DNA of 64,000 nucleotides from Dendrobium chrysotoxum (Eukaryota; Streptophyta; Magnoliopsida; Asparagales; Orchidaceae). A model generated the notes under the pieces. The model saw only the letters and a program-made list of their open reading frames with translations. It was not told the DNA's origin and did no database searches. The stretch spans positions 5,332,001 through 5,396,000 of the forward strand of contig CM034315.1 of NCBI GenBank assembly GCA_019925795.1. Direction: 5' to 3'. The translations under genes and the position numbers were made by a program. Shown piece after piece: positions 49,801 through 58,800 of the stretch (its first letter is position 1; each line of letters opens with the position of its first letter).

Positions 49801-51599
49801 ATTTATGAAATATGACAAAATGACAGCCCTCAGCAGCATGACAGTGAAGCAGTGTTTTACAAAAATCTTCGCATTGTGAGGATAGTTATCTTTAAAATGG
49901 ACTTTACAATTTAAGTAGTTAAAATAAAACCATAGGGCAAAAATACCTTGAAGATTTCTGCAAGAAAGGGAACTGTAGCATAATCATACTTGTATCTTCC
50001 ATTAGTTTGCGAGAGCGTAGTCAAAATGCCCTAAACAAGCAATACATATTCTGCTAGTCAATGCTTGCAATAAAAACTATTGTGTTATATGAAACAGGTA
50101 GAAGAAGAAATTAAAAAAGAGTAGACCTAAAGTTTACAGTTAAATTTCTGAAGCTAAATATTAAAATATACATCAGAATAAGTTATACGAACATGAAAAG
50201 AGTAATAGAACAGCAGTAGAAGTTAAAATCAAACGCCATTAAATAGGTAATGATATTGAATTGCTGATAAAAGTTAGATTGCAGTGGAATTACTGGATTA
50301 GATCCCTTTTTTTCGTTGTTGTGAAAAAGGTCCTCATACTTGCAATTTATTTGGGGCTCCCAAATGTAAGGGCTAACTGAATTCAATTGGGTGGCCACGC
50401 AGTATGGTAAAACATGGAATTTCTAAGGGCATGTGCTAATGAAGAAGTTCCAACACAATCCAAAATGTAGTGACTGTAGTCTTCTAGATATTTGAAAAGC
50501 AATGTAGAAGCAATGCATAAAAAACGATGCTTTTAAAATCATAACATACTAGAGACTTGACATAGCAAAGTGTGATACAATAAGGTTATAAAGATAATAT
50601 GATAAATGTTAGAGATAACAAATACAAGAAATTGGGCACTATTGACTACTAATGTCATGAATACTAGATTCTACATTAGAATTACATCACTTGGCATCAG
50701 GGTATGTGAGAAAATTAGTATATCCCGTTCTACTTGTTTAGTAAGATAAACTTTAGAAGAAATGTAACAGAATAACATCTAATAGCCATCAGATCCTCCC
50801 TCAATATTTTTCATCATCCTAACACCTCATACAGAGAGATAAGAAGAGAAAAATATTTACGACCAAACTTGAAATTCTGATGCCAAGCAAGAAAATTAGA
50901 AAGAAAACAAAATGAACGAGAATCTAGCATCCATCAGTTCCCCCTCAATTTAGCGTTAATCTTATCATCAAATAAAAAAAAGCAGCCCAGTTCTTATCTG
51001 TAAGCAGTTTTCTCTATCATCTATTCTTAACCCAGTTGCTCCTATCCCCCAACCCAACCCCTTGAATCACTCAAGTCATTAATTCTATCTTGTATATTTT
51101 GTGAATCCAACTATCCAAGATAATACTTATTTTTATTTTATTTTCCATTTCCTTTTCCTTCCCATGCCCTCCCTTCAGTAAAATCCCTACACTCAAAACA
51201 TAACCAATATAATTTTGAGAAATTTACATACATACCACTCTATAATTTTATTAGATCATAACGCAGCAAATCGCCATAATATCTTCAGTTTATACTGTTG
51301 CCAATAACATCAAGAACAAAACAAGCAATTGAAGTTACGCTGACACTAGAAAGATAGCTTATCTAAAAAAGGAAAATCCTTCTCAAGTTTAACAATCCTG
51401 CTCCCTTCCTAATCTGAAACATGATAATTTATAGAACGATTGTCAAACACACGCCATGAACTTAGTTCGTAAATCGATTTTCCCCGAAATTGTTTGACCA
51501 CAAGTCATCAACGAAAACAGAAAAAATATGCAACGCTTCATCTAGTACCTGGGAACTGGTAAGAAGAGTGAGAAGAGCAGCAACATAATACCACTGCAT
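28828..51599 (-). CDS. CSTLP: CMP-sialic acid transporter-like nucleotide sugar transporter, 8 exons
   Basis: Coding exons, 5' to 3' on the minus strand: 51599-51549, 50030-49947, 49642-49428, 49298-49220, 35114-34945, 34776-34590, 29144-29067, 28965-28828. They add up to 1002 nt, 333 aa, and every junction keeps frame with GT-AG introns. The protein starts MQWYYVAALLTLLTSSQ. It carries the family signatures NGRYKYDYAT, FLWREIKSQSSPRM, HNNVQFATLTYVDPSTYQ, GNLKIVTTGILFR, AVGTTTSQ, VKGCGEASCDSLFSAP, ALAGVYTEYLMKKNND, LNLGSTGLLVSWLMK and YSTSMAMLL. These are multi-pass membrane segments of the nucleotide-sugar transporter family (NST/TPT), normally in the Golgi membrane as antiporters. Plants lack sialic acid, so the real substrate is not told by the name. 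Exon 5 ends TACGC/GTAGGT, since the next GT would bring in a TAG stop. Introns 4 (14,105 bp) and 6 (5,445 bp) are swollen by retrotransposons; the others are 101-1,518 bp. The frame is intact, so the gene is probably working. Confidence 0.95.
29956..32451 (+). mobile_element. Solo LTR of a Ty3/gypsy element (Tekay/Del type), with LINE inserted
   Basis: Starts TGTTATAACCC and ends GGGGCATCATA. The 5-bp duplication CTTCT lies on both sides (29951-29955 and 32452-32456). Subtracting the LINE and its duplicated site leaves about 1,990 bp. The start and the end (compare the common ending GGGTGTGACA) resemble long Tekay/Del LTRs; that name is inference. No second LTR or internal region is present, so unequal recombination between LTRs removed the rest. 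Confidence 0.82.
31443..31933 (+). mobile_element. 5'-truncated LINE insertion with (TTG)n tail
   Basis: Flanked by a perfect 14-bp target duplication TACTGGCTTCCGTA (31429-31442 and 31934-31947). It holds only the 3' end of LINE ORF2, open from the truncation to the stop at 31892-31894, including VVRPAMLYGAECWPLK, MLRWMSGFTLRDRIRN and RLRWFGHVKRRP, then a short 3' untranslated part ending in (TTG)n. Open frame and perfect duplication mean a recent event. Older copies are at 6229-6312, 27447-28115 and 48769-48868. Confidence 0.93.
33644..34134 (-). mobile_element. Solo LTR of a gypsy family related to the first element
   Basis: Bounded by TGATAGGAAA and GGTCTAACA, with the perfect 5-bp duplication ATCAC on both sides (33639-33643 and 34135-34139). 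On the minus strand it resembles the LTR at 5275-5795: paired GGACCGGTCC words near its start, GGGCATCTTGAATTTGG, ATTTGAGATCT, CCTCTCGAAT and the ending TTTCCTATCA. Its 491 bp match the expected LTR length. It sits in intron 6 of the transporter gene. Confidence 0.9.
35115..36589. other. Intron 4 of the transporter gene, 3' portion
   Basis: AT-rich intronic DNA. I see no repeat family or gene in it. Confidence 0.5.
36590..36909 (+). pseudogene. Old gypsy integrase, left half
   Basis: The frame near 36677-36900 keeps recognisable integrase core words: FDRDI, DHPQSKG, VVKRSMGDLLRCLIKDH and IEYANNSSISRS, interrupted by several stops and frame changes. They correspond to the second aspartate and the glutamate region of a Ty3/gypsy integrase. 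The right half continues at 39879, after the inserted LTR element. Confidence 0.7.
36910..39873 (-). mobile_element. LTR element with two 1.44-kb LTRs and a 75-bp interior
   Basis: Left LTR 36910-38352 (1,443 bp) and right LTR 38428-39873 (1,446 bp) are direct repeats, each starting TGATGTA and ending CATCA on the plus strand. Flanks are CAACC (36905-36909) and CAACT (39874-39878), a 5-bp duplication with one change. The interior, 38353-38427, holds on the minus strand a primer binding site (TGGTATCAGAGC, 38424-38413) 3 bp from the LTR, about 15 bases, then a short stretch whose frame (DTNSTKSSSFPSRE) looks like the end of a gypsy pol that would run on into the LTR. All of gag and nearly all of pol are missing. 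A TATATATAGGC box lies in each LTR. Confidence 0.92.
38353..38427 (-). mobile_element. 75-bp interior of the LTR element
   Basis: Holds a primer binding site at one end and a purine-rich GGGAGAA next to the other LTR, so both priming sites of reverse transcription are kept. A 20-codon ATG frame also spans it, ending on the TGA that begins the LTR; I regard this as chance because the other frame matches a pol end. Confidence 0.85.
39879..40200 (+). pseudogene. Old gypsy integrase, right half (C-terminal domain)
   Basis: In one frame from about 39891: PIDLIELTTEFR, SFAQHMHEDIR, one stop, then DMRHVEFKPIDNLMIYV, KKLTAKNMG and IDLSPVFNDL. This is the order seen at the end of many Ty3/gypsy integrases (PIDL, FAQHMH, FxxGDxVMV, KKLxAKxxGP, SPVFN). 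It continues the piece at 36590-36909, and the LTR element was inserted between them. Confidence 0.78.
40201..41993. other. Intron 4 DNA between two LTR elements
   Basis: AT-rich. It could hold the 3' remains of the old gypsy element, but I cannot identify an LTR. An 89-codon frame at 41705-41974 has no domain I can support. Confidence 0.4.
41999..43702 (+). mobile_element. Complete 5' LTR, 1,704 bp
   Basis: Starts TGATGAGGACATC and ends TATCACATCA. It has a CTATATATAAGG box near 42210, an A-run at 42260-42274 and a C-rich stretch at 42400-42540. Its first codons (DEDINRRFRRVYQRKH frame, to a stop near 42085) are open for about 30 codons, as expected if pol normally ends inside the 3' LTR. 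Confidence 0.9.
44190..47012 (+). pseudogene. Gag-pol of the second gypsy element, cut in RNase H
   Basis: Gag starts at ATG 44190. A 1-base frameshift near 44460 leads into the long frame 44458-46509. Its parts are gag (YDGTLDPQIFLDWI, KYLPPSYYPKLL, SMFRAGLREDL), zinc knuckle CYRCHGYGHIASQY, where the last cysteine is now tyrosine, protease (IIDSGSCINAIS), and reverse transcriptase. A second 1-base loss near 46492 shifts to the frame carrying YFDDILIYSKS and SFHGLATFYRRFI. RNase H begins (VTCYASG, with Y in place of the catalytic aspartate) and at about 46984 the sequence jumps into the LTR, so RNase H and integrase are gone. Inactive. Confidence 0.92.
46984..48347 (+). mobile_element. 3' LTR lacking its first 340 bp
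   Basis: Matches 42339-43702 with about 25 differences by eye (near 2%). The join to pol shares the short word TAGGTTT with the LTR, a microhomology typical of deletion by end joining. Confidence 0.92.
48645..48868 (+). mobile_element. LINE tail and associated repeat fragment
   Basis: 48769-48868 matches the LINE tail at 31830-31930 (CATGTAGCCGACCCCAC, GTGGGATAAAGGCTTG, TTG-type tail). 48645-48768 also matches a stretch near 25555-25665. Both are degenerate. Confidence 0.6.
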
Positions 51600-53417
51600 C
51601 CTTCCGCGCTCGCTTCACACCCTTTCAGGAGACGACTCGTGCTTGATCTGATGTGAGATCGCCAAAAGCTATCGCGCCAAATCAACGCTCGGATTGATCA
51701 TTTCAGAAAAAGAATGAACCCATCATTCGGATTTACCACGATTTAGGGCTTGCTAGCTCATTTACCATCGCAGAATTTTATTGTGAGCCTCTCTTCTCCT
51801 TCACACGCCGCAACCTTCTCCAAGGTTTTCCATGCCAAGCTCCAGCCACTCGCGACCTCCTCGTCTTGGGTGCGGGTGCTTTGCGGTGGCTTCTTCCCTC
51901 CCAATCAAGACAAGGCGACCGGAAAAAATCAATTTTATTCATACCCCTCAAAATTTAATTATTTACGAAATTAATATTTTATATTTATATTCATCAATTT
52001 CTTATCTAAATATTAAAATCTTAAAATAATATGAGAATTTACATCAATGATACTTGAATTATTACATTTATATATTTAAAATATAAGCTTTACTATCTAC
52101 ATATCATATATTTTATTAATAGAAATCGCCGAACTTAATGAAATTCTCATTAATTAAAGAGACAAATTTTTGACTCGAATCTCATCAAATGATGTGTGCC
52201 TAACAATGATCAGCGATATATAAAAAGTGAATTAATACTTCGCATGATTTTGGACCCATCAATAACTCTTACAAACAAGCTTCCTTTCAACTTTCTTGCT
52301 TCTCTAGCCTAAAGGATTTTAAGAATTTAGGGAGGAGCAGTTGGGAGATAATAGAGGCACTTGCTATGAGAGGAGGAAGACGAGCTCGTCAAAGTTGTTG
52401 TGGGTGAGTTGTGTGACGAGGGAGGTCGATGAGCATGAGCTACAAGTTCTCTATTGGTAACTGGACCAAGGACAAGTGAAATGTAAGAGGCTTAAGACAG
52501 GTTTGAGAGACAACATATTGACAATAAAAGAAATGGATTATGTTTTTCTAATTAAAAAAATAATGTGTTATGTTTATAAATAATGTAATTTAAGTGTAAT
52601 TGTTAGATATGTGTACCTTTTTTTAGATTTCTTGAGTGGCTTGTATTGTCATTGGTGTAGCTTATTTTGTTGCTATTTTGTGTCTATATAAGCTATAGGC
52701 TGTAATAGGAGGTCATGATCAAGTAATAAATAATTTGAGTTTTAGTCCTCTCCCTCTCCCCTTCTCTCTCTCCCTCCTCTCCCAAAAAGTTCAAGAAGTG
52801 CTCCTTCCTTGAAGATACTAACGGCAAATATAAAAATAATATAATTTGAAGTACTATATATGTGAATTTTCTTAAAATATAATTTTAATTTTTTTATTTT
52901 CTTCTAATTCTTGTTAATTTGCTAGCTCATTTGAATATATAAATGTGCTACTAATCTTAAGATATATGATAATTTCATAAATATAATAGATTTTATATTA
53001 ATCTTATTTTGTAGAGATAATTTTCAGCATGCCCATTAAATTCTTCTATTAATAAAATTAATAATCTCTATCTTCATTTATATAAAGATTGAAATTCTGA
53101 ATAATCATATTCAAATTACATAATAAAATATTAATTCATTTGCTTAAATAAATAAAAAAACTAATTTACTATTTAATTTTATGAGGGCATATTTATCAAA
53201 AATTTTTAATTTTTTTTTCGGATCTTAATTATATTAAAAAATAGGTGAATAATGATTTTATCATAAAATTCCAATAATAAAAAGGAAATTATACATTTAT
53301 TTTCTTTTCTAACCTAGAGAGCATAATATACTTCAGGTCTCCCCGCTGACGGGAAATTACTGGGTGGCCAGTGAAGGGCAACGCAGTAGCGAGAACCTGC
53401 AAGCTCAAGAGGGAAGG
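51600..53417. promoter_or_regulatory. Divergent intergenic region between the transporter and PRS4 genes
   Basis: About 1.8 kb separates the two start codons, which point away from each other, so both promoters must lie here. A copia-type solo LTR relic lies at 52601-52815. The 300 bp nearest to the transporter start are less AT-rich than the rest. No clear TATA box can be assigned. Confidence 0.5.
52601..52815 (+). mobile_element. Copia-type solo LTR relic
   Basis: Starts TGTTAGATATG, has TCTATATAAGC near 52683 and a long C/T tract (CCTCTCCCTCTCCCC) followed by AGTTCAAGAAGTGCTC, the same layout and words as 7363-7600. No second LTR or coding part is present. Confidence 0.55.
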
Positions 53418-55852
53418 ATGGAAAAGAGAACGAAGAAATTGATTCACCTATTCCATTGTGCCGAAGCGGAAGAGCTCGCTCGGAAGGTGGCGGAGCAATC
53501 AGATGCTATTCAGCTTCGGTCCATCGCCTGGAGGTCTGAAACTCTGAATCCTTTCTCTACATTTTTTTTGGATATATCTTGATTTGAACGACATTTAAAT
53601 GGAACTGTTTGATTTAGCTTGTACTATTTTCACTAAAGTTTGAATCTTTAGGGCTAGAAGGTAAAGTGTTGCAGAACCAAGCCTCTTAAAATATTATTAA
53701 CCTAAGAATTCAAAAGGACTTGGAAGGAATGCAAGGTGAAATAAGGAGTAATTTGGAAAAAAAGTAGAGATAGTTCAGTTACAATTAAAGTGATGATCGG
53801 GGAAGAGCTATGATTGTTGAAAGAGCTTGAAGGTTCTTCCTCTCCCCTGGTGTAGGTTATTCTCTCTGGCCATGGATTTGAGAAAGTATTTTAAACACAG
53901 TTGACAGAGGATGAATATGAGCAGCCCTTCAAATTATGCAGTTCTTAGCTGATTATGTTATGGCCAGAGTCCTACTCATGTTAACTTGGTTGAGTTGGGA
54001 GAAGCCATAGTTATTATTGAGGGTCAGTCTATTGGGGAATCATGGAGTCAAGTAACATAAAAAAACTTTCATACCAATGGATTATTCATAGGTGGTCTGA
54101 AACTCTGAATCCTTTCTCTACATTTATTTTTTGGATATATCTTGATTTGAACGACATTTAAATGGAACAGTTTGATTTATTTTGTACTATTTCCACTAAA
54201 TTTTGAATCTTTAGGGCAGAACCAAGCCTCTTAAAATATTATTAACCTAAGAATTCAAAAGGACTTGGAAGGAATGCATGGTGAAATAAGGAGTAATTTG
54301 GGAAAAAAGTAGAGATAGTTCAGTTATAATTAAAGTGATGATCGGGGAAGAGCTATGATTGTTGAAAGAGCTTGAAGGTTCTTCCTCTCCCCTGGTGTAG
54401 GTTATTCTCTCCGGCCATGGATTTGAGAAAGTATTTTAAACACAGTTGACAGAGCATGAATATGAGCAGCCCTTCAAATTATGCAATTCTTAGCTGATTA
54501 TGTTATGGCCAGAGTCCTACTCATGTTAACTTGGTTGAGTTGGGAGAAGCCATAGTTATTATTGAGGGTCAATCTATTGGGGAATCATGGAGTCAAGTAA
54601 CATAAAAAAACTTTCATACCAATGGATTATTCATAGGTGGTCTGAAACTCTGAATCCTTTCTCTACATTTATTTTTTGGATATATCTTGATTTGAACGAC
54701 ATTTAAATGGAACAGTTTGATTTATTTTGTACTATTTCCACTAAATTTTGAATCTTTAGGGCAGAACCAAGCCTCTTAAAATACTATTAACCTAAGAATC
54801 CAAAAGGACTTGGAAGGAATGCAAGGTGAAATAAGGAGTAATTTGGAAAAAAAGTAGAGATAGTTCAGTTACAATTAAAGTGATGATCGGGGAAGAGTTA
54901 TGATTGTTGAAAGAGCTTGAAGGTTCTTCCTCTCCCCTGGTGTAGGTTATTCTCTCCGGCCATGGATTTGAGAAAGTATTTTAAACACAGTTGACAGAGG
55001 ATGAATATGAGCAGTCCTTCAAATTATGCAGTTCTTAGTTGATTATGTTATGGACAGAGTCCTACTCATGTTAACTTGGTTGAGTTGGGAGAAGCCATAG
55101 TTATTATTGAGGGTCAATCTATTGGGGAATCAGGGAGTCAAGTAACATAAAAAAACTTTAATACCAATGGATTATTCATTGGTGGTGTTGTGTGCTAGAA
55201 CATTCACAATGATAGAATTAGAGAGTTTATAGTCTTAACATTATATGAAGATACAAAACCGGCACAAAGAAAGCAGTAGTTGCAAAAGACACCAAAATTT
55301 TTATGGGAAAATTTTAGAAAAGTGAAAAAACTATTGGGTATGACTCAGTTGAAATGATTCCACTATTATATGAACAGTTAGAAATGATGTCCTTCATCTG
55401 AGAAATGTGTTGATACAATGTAGTAAACATGCAATTTATAGAACACATTATTTGGTGGAAGTTAGAAGAGCTTCATGACACGGGAGCTATCCTTAAAAGA
55501 TCATTTATTTGTTTGTTTGATTGTACTCCTTTGAGGAAGGGAGGTTAGAGACAAACAAGCCCAGCATAAATCCTAGTGTTGAAGTCAAGAGTTAGAGTTG
55601 GTGTTGATGGAGTGCATTGATCTTATAGGTAATTTTGTGCCTTGATATTATAAGCGATTGTATCTGATGAAGTCAACGGGTATCGATGTAGCCAGTTGAT
55701 AATGAGACTATGGTCGTACGACAGTGATTGGAGGACTATAGTTGGGTGATGGAGTTCGAAGGATTAGAGTTGTGTGACGGTGGTCGGTAGACTGTAGTCT
55801 GACGACGGTGGTCAGAAGACTGTAATCGCAGGACCGTAATCGAGTTAGTTCA

Positions 55853-55883
<31 letters not shown>

Positions 55884-58800
55884 ATTTTGAGTTAGTTCAT
55901 CTCACACATAATTGGCATGGGCATCTTGCTTTTCCATATTTTAACATCATACTTATGTTTTGTGGATCTATTTATGTTTCTTTTAATTCATGCTCGAGTT
56001 AGTGGATGAAAGATAATTATGCTCTATTCCTTTGGGGGATTGATTCACATGAATTCATCCATCCAAATAATAAAGAAACTTAATTTCAATGATCATGAAT
56101 TAAGAGCTAAGGTGGCTAAAGGGATGGGGCATAGTTATTATGGAGAACCTGCATTGCCCAATGATCTTTTATATATTTTTCTTTTATGAACTTATAGAAC
56201 TAACTTCCAATTAATGTACTATTTCACTAAAATTCAAATAATGATTGAAGTTTCTTGTTCCTAAATGGGCCCTTTCAATTCTTTTAGATTCTTGCTCAAC
56301 TCTGGAGAAAGATTTGCCCAAATTCCATTTGTCCATATAGGCCGAATAATTTTATTATCACATCTTTTTTTTTTCAATTCATTTCAAACATTTCCTTACT
56401 CCTTTCCTTATCTCATTATCAAAAAAAAATATTGTTGATTGTTTAATGTGAAACTTCGCTTGTTTTAGAAAAAATTGCTAGGAAAAATCTAAATGATGTG
56501 ATAATTGGCATTTTATTGGTCATTTTTAGCCTTCACCTAGAAGTGAAGTCCGTGTTCATAAATTTTGACTCATTTCACTAATGTGGAGTACCTTGTGCCC
56601 TATATCATTCATGTATCCCAAATGCTCACCTTGGATTGCATGTAGGTGGGTTTCTATAATCCTGTCTACTTTTTTATGAAATCTTGGGATTTTTGTTGGT
56701 TTCCAACTTAAGATGCATGCAAGGTCGGTATTTGGTGATTATATTATAGGTTGTTTTTTTAGAGTTTTGATTAACATCTCTCTTTATCTCTATCCTCATC
56801 AATTTTTCCTCTTGGCAGCTAGAATTTTTTGGAGGATTTAGTGGTTTTGAGATGCATGTGAGAAGCAAAAAATTCCTTTTGTGAGGTAAACTATTGTGAA
56901 GGTTTTAGGGCACTTCTTTGTTTTAAGCGTGGATGTACTTGGGATCTAGAAAGCGCCGGTGACTATTATGTGCATCACAATTGTTGCTTCTATTGATAGG
57001 GGATTGATTATTTCTACTCTTCTGTGGATGTAAGCTTAATTGAAGCCAAACTGCATATATCTTGGCGTGTTTAAATTATTTGTACTTTCTTTTTCTTTTT
57101 TTTCCCCTTATTTGCGGTGCATCATATTTGATCTTGATGCCACATTTGCATTGAGTTTTATAGCAAGTCCCTATTGCGAGCATATATGAACCTCAAGGTG
57201 AAGTGCTTAACCTTTGCTGGAGAAATTCTTGCTGTCAATATAATTGGAACTTTTTTTTACCACACTACAAGTAAGATTGTTCCTTTTAGGTATATAAAGG
57301 TCTGAAAGAAACTAGGTTGAGATTGGAGCTGGGAAATTTGTATGCAAGATCAGTTGCTTCTTATTCGCTTTAACTTAAGATAACCATTGAGCAGGAATAA
57401 GCAATGAGCAAACCTCAGAGCGATTAGGTTCTATCAGCCAGTGTACATAGAGGATTGAATCTGATGCCTCAGCGAACTATATGCAAAAAATATGGCATAA
57501 TGTGTTAAGTTTGTATGCTTATTCTACAGACTTAGTACATGCCATATTGTGAAAATACTTGCTATTGCTGCCTCATCTATTCCTCAAAAGTATCTAATTT
57601 TTTGCAGCATTGCTTTTGGTGTGTTGAACGCAAAAGAGCTTTAGGTTCCACGATGATTAAATGCACAATCACAAAAAATGTTATTTTACTCTCACTTGGT
57701 TAAATGTCAGTTAAATTTGCAGATGAGATGGTGAAAATCATCCTCACTCAAAAGCTACCAGAGCTCCCTTCTCTGCACACTTTGTGAAATTCACAATAGA
57801 CCATGATGACAGTGTATAACGTTTATTCAATGGCTCTTCGCAATGAAAATTTTGTTTTGTTTATTTAGTGTTGCTAGAATGTCATGACAATGGCTTTTTT
57901 TGTCAGTTCAAAAAACTCAATGATGCATGTTATCCCTTTTTCAGAAACTTCGATGATGGTTTCCCAAATCTCTTTATTAATGATGCGCATGGTATCAGGG
58001 GACAACATGTTGCCTTTTTAGCCTCATTCAGCTCACCGGCAGTTATCTTTGAGCAAATATCTGCAATATTTGCTTTACCAAAACTTTTTATTGCTTCATT
58101 CACATTGGTTCTACCTTTCTTTCCTACTGGATCTTTTGAGCGAATGGAAGAAGAGGGAGATGTTGCAACTGCATTCACTATGGCACGAATACTCTCAATG
58201 ATACCCAAGTCCAGGGGTGGTCCTACTAGTGTAGTTATCTATGATATACATGCTTTGCAGGCAAGTTTATGATTTAAACAAGTTTTTTGTTTTTTTTTAT
58301 TTTCACGTGTTCTTGTTAAGTAGAATTGATGTTTAATAGATTGCTAAATTTATCTATATTACATCAGATTGCTCGAAGTAAATTTATTCCCAATATTTAG
58401 CACAAAGAATAATGCATCAAGCCATATTGAAGGCAGTGTCATCTTTTAATAATTGTTGTAGCGAATTTTTTGATTTTGGTACTAATTGCTTATATTCTGT
58501 TGGATCAAGCATGTGTGTTGCTCTAAGGCAATTTACATGATGTTGACTAGCTGAGATATTTATTCACTGTCATGTTCATAATACTTAATCTGTTCGGCTT
58601 GTTGTAAGAAGCCTTACAATTGATTTTTTAAATTCTTAGGTGTTTTATCTTTTTTCCTAATTTGATTGCTTTGCAATGAATAACTTTTAAAATTTTTGTT
58701 AGTTTTCGAAGTTTTAGTATGTTGTTTAGAAGGTTCTTGCAGGAATGAACGTTTTCTTTACTTTATCATTTGTATAGTATTTTTTAGAATTCCTAAATAG

